Origin: CAWEHT01 sp963808455 | GTDB lineage: Bacteria > Chloroflexota > Anaerolineae > CG2-30-64-16 | Length of the DNA: 27,620 nt | Direction of reading: 5' to 3' | NCBI GenBank assembly: GCA_963808455.1 | Contig: CAWEHT010000319.1 | Location: 1 to 27,620 of the forward strand | Shown: positions 17,912 through 25,472 of the stretch, piece by piece | How positions within the stretch are numbered: position 1 is the first letter of the stretch | How the letters are laid out: the number at the start of each line of letters is the position of its first letter | The notes under the pieces: model-generated | Databases searched by the model: none | Seen by the model: the letters and a program-made list of their open reading frames with translations, nothing else | What the model was told of the DNA's origin: nothing | Program-made: the position numbers and the translations under genes

Positions 17912-18649
17912 GTGCCACGACTCCGGGCCGATCTACATGTCCACACTGTGCTTTCCCCATGCGCTGAAGTGGAGATGATCCCACCACTGATCATAGAGCG
18001 GGCGCTGGCAGTCGGTTTGGGGCTGCTGGCCGTCACCGACCACAATGCCAGCGCTAACTGTAGTGCCGTGATGCAGGCGGCTGCCGGCACCGGCCTCGCG
18101 GTCCTGCCGGGCATGGAAACGCAGACCCTCGAAGATGTGCACGTCCTCTGTCTCTTCGATACTCTGGAACAAGCGCTGGCCTGGCAAGAGGTCGTCTTCC
18201 GGCACCTTCCCCAGCGCACCAATCCCGACGAAGTGCTTGGCGCCCAATTCGTAGTCGATGCTGCTGGCGACCTGGTCCGTACGGAGACCCGGCTCCTGCT
18301 CACGGGAATCGACCTTTCGCTGGACGACGTGGTGCGCCAGGTGCAGGCGCTCGGGGGGCTGGCCGTCCCTGCGCACGTGGATCGTCCTTCCTTCAGCCTG
18401 CTGGCCAACCTGGGCTTCGTGCCCCCTGACCTGGCTGTGCCGGCATTGGAGATCTTCTGGCGCAGTGACCCCGCGGCCCTCAGGGCCGGTCACCCGGACC
18501 TGGCCGGCTGGCCGTTGATCCGCAACAGCGATGCCCATCGCCTCAGCGAGATGCGTGCCTGCCTTCAGCTAGAAGTCGCCGAACCGACCATCGCCGAGCT
18601 CAGGCTGGCGCTGGCCCGGCGGGATGGCCGTTCCTATGCCTTGATTTGA
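17912..18649 (+). CDS. PHP-domain phosphoesterase-like protein
   Basis: A 245-residue protein starting at GTG 17912 (MPRLRADLHVHTVLSPCAEV). Metal-binding motifs of the PHP fold are present: DLHVHT, VTDHNASANC, GMETQTLEDVHVLCLF, VPAHVDRPSFS and IRNSDAHRLSEM. These supply the His and Asp ligands for two or three divalent metals, so it is probably a catalytically active phosphoesterase; the substrate is unknown. Relatives with the same EDVHVLCLF block occur beside hydrogenase gene clusters. It may make or remove a signalling phosphate for the adjacent ATPase/DRTGG proteins, which is inference. It is the last gene before a 210-base leader. Confidence 0.88.
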   Translation: MPRLRADLHVHTVLSPCAEVEMIPPLIIERALAVGLGLLAVTDHNASANCSAVMQAAAGTGLAVLPGMETQTLEDVHVLCLFDTLEQALAWQEVVFRHLPQRTNPDEVLGAQFVVDAAGDLVRTETRLLLTGIDLSLDDVVRQVQALGGLAVPAHVDRPSFSLLANLGFVPPDLAVPALEIFWRSDPAALRAGHPDLAGWPLIRNSDAHRLSEMRACLQLEVAEPTIAELRLALARRDGRSYALI

Positions 18650-18657
18650 AGACGACG

Positions 18658-18677
18658 TGATATGATAGAGGTCATGG
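18658..18677 (+). promoter_or_regulatory. Second promoter-like motif TATGATAGAGGTCATGG with extended -10
   Basis: At 18661-18677, identical to 15339-15355 except for one base. Here the hexamer TATGAT is preceded by TG at 18658-18659 (TGATATGAT), the extended -10 form. TTGATT at 18641-18646 is a possible -35, but only 14 bases away. Transcription would start near 18673, about 187 bases ahead of the ATPase gene. Confidence 0.5.
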
Positions 18678-18716
18678 TATTTGCGGCAGGTCCATGTTAT
18701 GGTACACATAAAGAAA

Positions 18717-18732
18717 AGTGATATTATTCACA
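18717..18732. promoter_or_regulatory. Dyad operator AGTGATATTATTCACA (Rex or Crp/Fnr type)
   Basis: GTGA-N6-TCAC dyad in an AT-richer patch, matching the site at 15371-15386 in 13 of 16 bases. The right half TTCACA is a perfect Rex/Crp half-site. A TATCAT at 18759-18764 could be a -10 for a second, activator-dependent start with the operator centred near -46; alternatively the site blocks transcription from 18661. Confidence 0.55.
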
Positions 18733-18793
18733 GCAGCAAGTGTCGATACTCTGCCAACTATCATGGTCTGGTTGAGGAGGTTCGGAATCGACC

Positions 18794-18821
18794 TGCGGTG
18801 CACCATTTTCGGCGCACCGCA
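18794..18821. repeat. 8-bp perfect hairpin in ATPase-gene leader
   Basis: TGCGGTGC (18794-18801) pairs with GCACCGCA (18814-18821) across a 12-base loop, ending 38 bases before the GTG start. It could be an RNA control element or chance in GC-rich DNA. No T-run follows, so it is not a classical terminator. Confidence 0.35.
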
Positions 18822-18859
18822 ACTTTATCCGAGGGCAAAGTCAGCGGCCGGTTGTCTTT

Positions 18860-19420
18860 GTGCGCGAAATAGCCTTACATATTCTGGATCTGCTGCAGAA
18901 CGCTGTCGAAGCGGGTGCCACCCGCGTTACCTTGCGTGTCGAAGAGGACCAGGTGGCAGACTGGCTGCGGATCCGCGTTGGTGACAATGGCCGTGGCATG
19001 GACCTGGCCAGTCGCCGGCGGGCGCTCGATCCGTTCTTTACGACGCGTGACACGCGCCACGTGGGTCTGGGGTTGCCCCTCCTGTCGGCAGCCACTGAGC
19101 GAGCAGGTGGCACCTTGAACATCGAATCGCAGGCGGGAGTGGGCACCATCGTCGAGGCGACCTTCAGATTGAGCCACCCCGATCGGCAACCTCTGGGCAA
19201 CCTGGCTGACACCCTTCTCGCTTTCTTGCTTGTATCTCACGGACCAGACCTGAACTACGCACACTGCATCCGGCCGCAAGACGGCAGCGCCGGCAGAAGC
19301 TTCGAGCTTGACACCAGTGATTTTCGGGCTGTGCTCGGTGACTTACCGCTGGCACATCCCTCTGTGCGCGTGTGGTTGGCAGAGTATCTGGCCGATGGCG
19401 AGGCGGCCCTGGCCGTTTGA
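18860..19420 (+). CDS. HATPase-domain sensor/anti-sigma-like protein
   Basis: A 186-residue protein from GTG 18860 (MREIALHILDLLQNAVEAGA). It is nearly all a GHKL ATP-binding domain: N-box HILDLLQNAVEAGA, G1 VGDNGRGMD, F-box DPFFTTRDTRHVGLGLPLLS with the G2 glycines, and GTIVEATFRLSHPDRQPLGN. The short C-terminal tail is a feature of hydrogenase-linked ATPases of this type. There is no dimerisation/phospho-acceptor domain, so it is not a standard histidine kinase. Together with the CBS-ATPase, PHP and DRTGG proteins it forms a cassette known from NADH-dependent [FeFe]-hydrogenase loci. It heads a second possible transcription unit behind the motif and operator at 18661-18732. The following 158 bases (19421-19578) show only the next ribosome site. 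Confidence 0.87.
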   Translation: MREIALHILDLLQNAVEAGATRVTLRVEEDQVADWLRIRVGDNGRGMDLASRRRALDPFFTTRDTRHVGLGLPLLSAATERAGGTLNIESQAGVGTIVEATFRLSHPDRQPLGNLADTLLAFLLVSHGPDLNYAHCIRPQDGSAGRSFELDTSDFRAVLGDLPLAHPSVRVWLAEYLADGEAALAV

Positions 19421-19578
19421 CGGGATGGCCCGGCGGGCGCCCCCTTGGCGATCCGGGCGGGCGCGGTGGCAATGGGCGGGCGGAACGACCCCTCCCGGAG
19501 TTGGCAAGCGCAGCCGGCCATCGACCAGGAGCTATCGACTATCAGCTTGGCAGCGGTTGCAATCAGGAGAGTATACAG

Positions 19579-19944
19579 ATGGCAAGACTGAAGACCCTCG
19601 AAGATCTCAAGCGGGTGCGCGATGAGGCTCGGCAGAGCCTGAAAGTGCGCCTTGACACCGGCACCACGATCACGGTGGGCATGGGAACCTGCGGCATCGC
19701 CGCGGGCGCGCGTGAGACGATGACCGCCATCAACGAGGAATTGGCCAAACGTCACATCGATGCCCACATCGCCACGGTGGGTTGCATCGGGATGTGCGTC
19801 AAGGAGCCACTCGTTGACATCGAGCAGGCCGGGAAGCCCCGCGTTACCTACGCCAATGTGAAGCCGGATATGGTGTCGCGCTTGATTGAGGAGCACCTGA
19901 TCCAGGGTCACCCCGTGGAAGAGTGGGTGATCGCCCGGTTGTAA
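19579..19944 (+). CDS. Thioredoxin-like (2Fe-2S) ferredoxin-type protein
   Basis: A 121-residue protein from ATG 19579 with AGGAGA 8 bases upstream. It reads MARLKTLEDLKRVRDEAR, then VGMGTCGIAAGARETM and TVGCIGMCVKEPLVDIE, and ends HPVEEWVIARL, the layout of the small ferredoxin encoded in HydABC-type loci. Only three cysteines are visible at positions 38, 69 and 73. A full [2Fe-2S] site would need a fourth ligand, so cluster binding may use another residue or be shared or absent. Probable role: electron carrier or structural subunit between NuoE and NuoF. Spacing to the next gene is 12 bases, so they are cotranscribed. Confidence 0.85.
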   Translation: MARLKTLEDLKRVRDEARQSLKVRLDTGTTITVGMGTCGIAAGARETMTAINEELAKRHIDAHIATVGCIGMCVKEPLVDIEQAGKPRVTYANVKPDMVSRLIEEHLIQGHPVEEWVIARL

Positions 19945-19956
19945 GGGAGGATTGTT

Positions 19957-20424
19957 ATGGAAAATGTGACCCCGATCGACAAGGTCTTGCAGCGCGCCAT
20001 CGTCTTGGAAGAAGAATCAGCGAGCATGTATCGCGCGGCCGCGGCCGCGGTCAAGAATGCCCCGATCCGTGCCCGTCTGGAGGAAATGGCGCAGCAGGAA
20101 GACCGCCACAAGCAGAAGCTGGAAGATGTCATGGCCGGTAACATCCGCTGGGCCATCCGCCGCGCCAAAGCGGAGCCGGTGCCCGACCTGCGTCTGAGCG
20201 ACCATCTGGAAGCCAAACCTCTGGATGCCAACGCCGACTACCAGGCCGCTTTGCTGGTGGCAGCCCGGCGCGAAAAGGCGGCCCACGATTTCTACGTCGC
20301 CATGGCCGAGATGGTGGAAGATCAACTCATCAAAGACGTCTTCCAGATGCTGGCCTCTGAGGAGCTGCGGCACAAGTACGAGGTCGAAAAGACCTACGAA
20401 GAGATCGTCTATCAGGCTTTCTGA
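19957..20424 (+). CDS. Ferritin-like di-iron protein (rubrerythrin family, no rubredoxin domain)
   Basis: A 155-residue protein from ATG 19957 after GGGAGGATTGTT. It is a four-helix bundle with repeated E...E..H motifs: LEEESASMYRAAAAA, MAQQEDRHKQKLED, AARREKAAHDFYVAMAE and LASEELRHKYEVEKTYEE. These are the carboxylate and histidine ligands of a di-iron site as in the rubrerythrin/YciE-like ferritin-like group. No CxxC rubredoxin pair is present. Likely role: peroxide or oxygen detoxification, shielding the iron-sulfur and nickel-iron centres encoded around it; direct electron supply from the adjacent ferredoxin is possible. Inference from context. Frame intact. Confidence 0.87.
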   Translation: MENVTPIDKVLQRAIVLEEESASMYRAAAAAVKNAPIRARLEEMAQQEDRHKQKLEDVMAGNIRWAIRRAKAEPVPDLRLSDHLEAKPLDANADYQAALLVAARREKAAHDFYVAMAEMVEDQLIKDVFQMLASEELRHKYEVEKTYEEIVYQAF

Positions 20425-20519
20425 TGTAGAACGCGCGGCTTGCTGCGAAGCCTGTGTGGTCATGGAGTCAGGCGACCCGGGGCACGCGCACCGGATTCAG
20501 ACCAAAGGAACGCTGCTTT

Positions 20520-23500
20520 ATGGATAAGGTTGAAGTCGTTTCCAATCCACTACCTGAGTTGGACCCGCTCTATCGGGCAAACGTGCTGGTCTGCGGCGGC
20601 ACAGGCTGTACATCTTCGGACTCACAGGGTGTGCTGAGCGCGCTGGGGGACGAAATTGGCCGGCGCGGGCTGGCCGGAGAAGTGCGCCTCGTGCCGACCG
20701 GCTGCCGTGGGTTCTGTTCCATGGGGCCGGTCATGATGATCTACCCTGAGGGTATTCTATACTGCCAGGTGCAGGCCCGTGACGTCCCCGAGATCGTCGA
20801 AGAGACACTGGTCAAAGGCCGCGTGGTCGAGCGGCTCAGCTACGAAGAACCTCTGGCGCAGCAGCGCTTGCCCTTCTATCACGATATCCCGTTCTACGGC
20901 AAGCAGATCCGCATCGCGCTGCGCAATTGCGGGCTCATCAACCCGGAGAGCATCGATGAGTACATCGCGCGCGATGGCTACAGCGCGCTGGGCAAGGCCG
21001 TCACCGAACTGACGCCGGATAGCGTCATTCAGGAGATGAAGGACTCCGGCCTGCGCGGGCGCGGTGGGGCCGGCTTCCTGACCGGCCTGAAATGGGAGCT
21101 GTGCCGCAAAGCGCACGGCAGCCCGAAGTACGTCATCTGCAACGCCGACGAGGGTGATCCGGGCGCTTTCATGGATCGCTCTATCCTGGAAGGCGATCCG
21201 CACGCCGTCGTCGAGGGCATGACCATCGCAGCGTATGCCATCGGATCGGACGAAGGCTACGTTTACTGCCGTGCCGAATACCCGCTGGCCATCGCCCGGC
21301 TTGAAACCGCCATCCAGATGGCCAAGGATTATGGCCTGCTTGGCGAGCACATCCTGGGCTCGGATTTCAGCTTCGATCTCAAAGTGAAGCAGGGCGCCGG
21401 CGCTTTTGTCTGTGGCGAAGAGACTGCCCTGATGGCCTCGATCGAGGGGCGGCGCGGCGAGCCACGCCCGCGCCCGCCTTTCCCGGCGGTCTCCGGCCTG
21501 TGGAACAAGCCCTCGAACGTGAACAACGTCAAGAGCTATGCTATGACGCCGCAGATCATCCTGGATGGCGCCGACTGGTTCAAGAGCGTCGGCACGGCCA
21601 AAGCGCCCGGCACGGCTATTTTTGCCCTTACCGGCAAGATCCGCAATACGGGGCTGATCGAAGTGCCGATGGGCATGCCGCTCGGCGAGATCATCTTCGA
21701 TATCGGCGGCGGCGTGCCGAATGGCAAGCAGTTCAAGGCTGTGCAGACCGGTGGCCCGCTCGGCGGCTGTCTGCCGGCTTCAGCCCTCAACACCCCCGTT
21801 GATTTCGACTCGCTGACGGCAGCCGGCGCCACCATGGGGTCAGGCGGCATGATCGTCGTGGACGAAGACACCTGCATGGTGGAGTTTGCCAAGTACTTCC
21901 TCACCTTCGCCTCGGCTGAATCGTGCGGCAAGTGCGTGCCCTGCCGTGTGGGTGGCCAGCGCTTGCTGGAAGTGCTGACCCGCATTACCGAAGGCCACGG
22001 CACCCTCAAAGACCTGGACGTGGTGGCTGAGATCAGCCAGAACATGCGTGACTCGTCGCTCTCCGCGTTGGGCCAGCTGACGCCAGGCCCCGTGACGGCG
22101 GCGCTGCGCTTCTTCAAAGATGAGTTCATCTCTCACATCGAGGACAAGCAGTGCCATGCCGGCCAATGCAAGCCGCTGGTGCGGGCCAGGTGCATCAATG
22201 CCTGCCCCGCCGGTGTCGAGAGCCCGGCCTACCTGGCCCTGGTCGCCCAAGGCCGCTACGCTGAGGGGCTGGCCATCCACCGCGAGCGCAACCCGTTCGC
22301 GCTGATCTGTGGCCGCGTTTGCCCGGCGTTTTGTGAGCAGAAGTGCCGCCGCGGCGACATCGATGAGCCGATCGCCATCCGCCAGGTCAAGCGCTTCATG
22401 GCCGACCACGAATACAGCCACCCCTGGCAGCCCGAAGTGGTCGAGTCGGCCAAGTCTGAGCGAGTGGCTGTGGTTGGCGCCGGGCCGGCAGGGCTGACGG
22501 CGGCGTTGCGCCTGGCGCAGCGTGGCTACAAGGTAACAGTCTTCGAGAAGCTGCCCGTTCCGGGAGGCATGATGACGGTGGGCATACCCGCTTACCGCCT
22601 GCCGCGCGAGCAGCTCTTCGCCGAGATCAAGAATATCGAGCGCGCCGGTGTCGAGATCCGCTGCAGTATGGCGCTGGGCGAGAACTTTACGGTCGATGAG
22701 CTCCTCAAGGCCCATGGCTTCAACGCCGTCGTCCTCGCCGTGGGTGCGCACATCAGCCGCCGCCTGGGCATCCCCGGCGAAGAGCAGCAAGGGGTGCTTC
22801 ACGGCACGGATTTCCTGCGGCAGATCGCACTCGGCGGAGGGCAGGGGGCGGGCGGAGCAACGCCGGCGGCCGATCCGGCTGCCATGGTGGCCCACAAGCG
22901 CGTGGCGGTCGTTGGCGGCGGCGATGTGGCCATCGACGCCGCACGCTCGGCCTGGCGGCTGGGTGCCAGCGAGGTGCACGTGATCTATCGCCGGCAACGG
23001 CAGGATATGCCGGCGCATCCCGAAGAGATCGCCGCGGCCATGGCCGAGGGCATCCAGTTCCACTTCCTGGCCAATCCCACCCGCGTGCTGGGCGATGGCC
23101 AGGTGACGGGATTGGTGTTGCAGAGCCAGCGGTTGAGCGACTTCGACAACTCTGGCCGGCGCCGGCCCACACCGAGCGGGTCCGAAGGGATGACGCTGGA
23201 CGTGGAGGTCGTGATCCCGGCCATTGGCCAGACCACCGACCTGGCGTGGATGCGCAACGGTGATATCAAGGCCACCAGGGCCAATACCTTCGAGGTCAAC
23301 GCGGCGCTGTGCACCTCCCAGCCGGGGGTATTTGCCGCCGGGGACGCCGTCAGCGGTCCGGCAACGGTGATCCAGGCGGTCGCCCAGGGCAATCAGGTTG
23401 CCGAAGCGGTCGATCACTGGTTCAAGACCGGTGAGATGGTCAAGCCGCACTTCGATGTGCCTCGCACCGATGTTCCGCAGCTCTATTCCCTGGATGACTT

Positions 23501-23711
23501 TGCCAATGCCCGCCGGCCCATGCCGGCCGAGCTTAGTGTGCGAGAGCGCCGGGGCGGTTTCTGCGAAGTGGAGTTGGCCCTTGACGAAGGCGCGGTGCGC
23601 GACGAGGCAAAACGCTGCCTGCGCTGTGACCTGGAATGGCTCGACGTAATGGGGCTCGCCAGGCCCGAAGCAGAGATGCTACTTGCAGAAGCAGGTAAAG
23701 GAGGCCAGTAA
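20520..23711 (+). CDS. NuoF-GltD fusion: NADH/flavin subunit joined to glutamate-synthase-type FAD/NADP oxidoreductase
   Basis: 1063 residues from ATG 20520 with AAAGGAA upstream; an open extension to 20454 is rejected. Domains in order: thioredoxin-like [2Fe-2S] domain (Cys 25, 30, 62, 66); NuoF/HydB core with FMN/NADH loops DSGLRGRGGAGFLTGLKW (about 175-192) and CNADEGDPGAFMDRS; cluster site SCGKCVPC (Cys 469, 472, 475). A GltD/NfnB-like module follows with eight cysteines at 545-609 (CHAGQC, CINACP, CGRVCPAFCEQKC), the FAD motif VAVVGAGPAGLTAAL (about 649) and the pyridine-nucleotide motif VAVVGGGDVAIDAARSAWRL with YRRQRQDM, the arginines suggesting NADPH. The usual fourth NuoF cysteine is Ser 515. 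The protein could join NADH, NADPH and the hydrogenase, as in Nfn/Stn-type bifurcating enzymes. Four bases separate it from the next gene. Confidence 0.93.
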   Translation: MDKVEVVSNPLPELDPLYRANVLVCGGTGCTSSDSQGVLSALGDEIGRRGLAGEVRLVPTGCRGFCSMGPVMMIYPEGILYCQVQARDVPEIVEETLVKGRVVERLSYEEPLAQQRLPFYHDIPFYGKQIRIALRNCGLINPESIDEYIARDGYSALGKAVTELTPDSVIQEMKDSGLRGRGGAGFLTGLKWELCRKAHGSPKYVICNADEGDPGAFMDRSILEGDPHAVVEGMTIAAYAIGSDEGYVYCRAEYPLAIARLETAIQMAKDYGLLGEHILGSDFSFDLKVKQGAGAFVCGEETALMASIEGRRGEPRPRPPFPAVSGLWNKPSNVNNVKSYAMTPQIILDGADWFKSVGTAKAPGTAIFALTGKIRNTGLIEVPMGMPLGEIIFDIGGGVPNGKQFKAVQTGGPLGGCLPASALNTPVDFDSLTAAGATMGSGGMIVVDEDTCMVEFAKYFLTFASAESCGKCVPCRVGGQRLLEVLTRITEGHGTLKDLDVVAEISQNMRDSSLSALGQLTPGPVTAALRFFKDEFISHIEDKQCHAGQCKPLVRARCINACPAGVESPAYLALVAQGRYAEGLAIHRERNPFALICGRVCPAFCEQKCRRGDIDEPIAIRQVKRFMADHEYSHPWQPEVVESAKSERVAVVGAGPAGLTAALRLAQRGYKVTVFEKLPVPGGMMTVGIPAYRLPREQLFAEIKNIERAGVEIRCSMALGENFTVDELLKAHGFNAVVLAVGAHISRRLGIPGEEQQGVLHGTDFLRQIALGGGQGAGGATPAADPAAMVAHKRVAVVGGGDVAIDAARSAWRLGASEVHVIYRRQRQDMPAHPEEIAAAMAEGIQFHFLANPTRVLGDGQVTGLVLQSQRLSDFDNSGRRRPTPSGSEGMTLDVEVVIPAIGQTTDLAWMRNGDIKATRANTFEVNAALCTSQPGVFAAGDAVSGPATVIQAVAQGNQVAEAVDHWFKTGEMVKPHFDVPRTDVPQLYSLDDFANARRPMPAELSVRERRGGFCEVELALDEGAVRDEAKRCLRCDLEWLDVMGLARPEAEMLLAEAGKGGQ

Positions 23712-23715
23712 CCCG

Positions 23716-25446
23716 ATGGCTGCTGTGAACATCACCATCAATGGTCGCAAGATCGAGGCGCAGGCCGGGCAGACCATCCTGGAGGCGGCCAACGCCCACC
23801 AGATCTACATCCCAACCTTGTGTCATCATCCGGCCCTTGAGCCGCAAGGCTCCTGTCGCATGTGCCTCGTCGAGATCGAGAAACAGCGCGGCCTCCAACC
23901 GGCCTGCACCTATCCCGTCAGCGAAGGCATGGTCGTCAACACCGATACGGTGAAGACGCAGGCGGCGCGCAAGTTCGTGCTCGAGCTGCTGTTCTCGGAG
24001 CGCATTCACTATTGCATGTACTGCCAGATGAGCGGCAGCGAGGGGAGCACCGAGTGCGAGCTGCAGCGCCTCGCCTATGAGCACGGCTTGACGAACTGGG
24101 AATACGCGCCCAACACCAACAAACGCTGGCCGGTGGATGCGTCGCGCAAGTACTTCATCATGGACCACAGCCGGTGCATCCTGTGCCGGCGTTGCGTGCG
24201 TGCCTGCGATGAGATCGTCGCCAACCACACGCTCGGCGTCCGCGACCGCGGCACCCGCACCATGATCATCGCCGATGCCGACGTCCCGTTTGGCTCATCG
24301 AGCTGCGTGTCTTGCGGCACCTGCCTGCAGGTCTGTCCCACCGGGGCGCTCATAGATCGGCGCAGTGCCTATATGGGGCACTGTACGGATGTGGAGCGGA
24401 CCCAGGTCACCTGCATGGCCTGCCCGGTTGGCTGCGGCGCGGAGGCCATCACGCGTGGCGGCATGTTGCTGCGCGTCGAGAGCGACTGGGAAGCCGCCAA
24501 TCACGGGCTTCTCTGCGTGCATGGCCGCTTCGAACCGGTCGAGCCGCAGCCCGAGCGTGTGACCGTCCCGCTGGTGCGCAAGGATGGCGAGCTGGTGCCG
24601 GCTGGCTGGGACGAGGCGCTCGGCGTGGTTGCCAGGCGCTTCCAGACGGCAGGCGCCGTGGCGGGCCTGGCCTCGCCACGCCTCACGAGTGAGATGCTGG
24701 CAGCTTTCAAACAGCTCTTCGCCGAGTCGTTGCGCAGCGACCAGGTCGCCTTGTTGTACGGCGAGTTGCCCCCTCTGGACCTCGGGCCGGCCGCCACGCT
24801 GGCGGATGTCGAGCAGGCGGATGTGCTCGTTGTCGTCCAGGGCGAGCCGCTGCAGGATCAGAAGGTGCTTGGCTACACCATCCGGCGCACGGCCGAGCGC
24901 GGCGCACGCCTGATCAGCGTCTCCGATACGGCCACCGAGCTGGACCCCTGTTCGCATGCCCGCCTGCCGCTGGCCCGGCTGGCGGAGGCCGTCGCCGAGG
25001 GGCAAGCGGCCGCCAGGCCAGTCGTCCTGTATAGCGCCGGGCTGCTGCCTGCCGTTTACGAAACGCTGCGCGGCTGCGCCAAGGCACGCTTCATGCCGCT
25101 GTACCGTGGCACGAATGCTGCCGGCGCCTTGAGGGTTGGGCTGAAGGCCACACCCGTCGCAGGGGCGGCCCTTTATGTCCTGGCAGGTGACGAGGTGCCG
25201 GCCGATAGCCAGAAGCTGCCTCAGGCCGGCTTTACCGTCGTGGAGAGCGCCTACAGGACCGCCTGGACGGATGCAGCCGATGTGGTCTTGCCAGCGCAGA
25301 CCTGGGCCGAAACGGCAGGCCACATCATCAACATCGAAGGCCGCGAGCTGCCCGTCGTGCCGTTCATGCAGCCGCCGCAGGGAGCGGCAGCCGATGGTGT
25401 CGCGCTGGTCAAGCTGGCCGAGCGCCTGGGCCATCCGTTCAATTGA
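23716..25446 (+). CDS. NuoG/HoxU-like iron-sulfur subunit with degenerate molybdopterin-type domain
   Basis: 576 residues from ATG 23716, AAGGAGG at 23698-23704. The N-terminus has a plant-type [2Fe-2S] site (Cys 36, 47, 50, 64), then a His-Cys [4Fe-4S] region (His 98, Cys 100, 103, 114) in HYCMYCQMSGSEGSTECELQ, which seems to carry about five extra residues before the last cysteine. Two ferredoxin clusters follow: CILCRRCVRAC and CVSCGTCLQVCP. A further CMACPVGCG...C267 motif matches the Fe4S4 domain of molybdopterin oxidoreductases. The remaining about 300 residues look like a shortened remnant of that superfamily (ADVLVVVQGEPL, DAADVVLPAQTWAETAGHI), with no sign of a cofactor-binding site. 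It would wire NuoF-GltD to the hydrogenase. HoxU proteins are only about 240 residues, so this is nearer NuoG or the iron-sulfur part of HydA/FDH relatives. Confidence 0.9.
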   Translation: MAAVNITINGRKIEAQAGQTILEAANAHQIYIPTLCHHPALEPQGSCRMCLVEIEKQRGLQPACTYPVSEGMVVNTDTVKTQAARKFVLELLFSERIHYCMYCQMSGSEGSTECELQRLAYEHGLTNWEYAPNTNKRWPVDASRKYFIMDHSRCILCRRCVRACDEIVANHTLGVRDRGTRTMIIADADVPFGSSSCVSCGTCLQVCPTGALIDRRSAYMGHCTDVERTQVTCMACPVGCGAEAITRGGMLLRVESDWEAANHGLLCVHGRFEPVEPQPERVTVPLVRKDGELVPAGWDEALGVVARRFQTAGAVAGLASPRLTSEMLAAFKQLFAESLRSDQVALLYGELPPLDLGPAATLADVEQADVLVVVQGEPLQDQKVLGYTIRRTAERGARLISVSDTATELDPCSHARLPLARLAEAVAEGQAAARPVVLYSAGLLPAVYETLRGCAKARFMPLYRGTNAAGALRVGLKATPVAGAALYVLAGDEVPADSQKLPQAGFTVVESAYRTAWTDAADVVLPAQTWAETAGHIINIEGRELPVVPFMQPPQGAAADGVALVKLAERLGHPFN

Positions 25447-25472
25447 GCGTTGGAACCTGAGGAGAGCACCGC

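Noticed and set aside
18681..18872. 63-residue open frame in the ATPase-gene leader
   Set aside because: No ribosome site, and it lies over the operator and hairpin and overlaps the true start; it looks like chance.
20454..20519. Upstream extension of the NuoF-GltD start
   Set aside because: The extra 22 residues have no ribosome site, whereas AAAGGAA precedes ATG 20520 and the conserved domain begins soon after it.
21840..23450. 536-residue open frame on the minus strand
   Set aside because: It lies fully antisense to the NuoF-GltD gene, has no recognisable motifs and an R/L/A/G/H-rich composition typical of GC-driven shadow frames.
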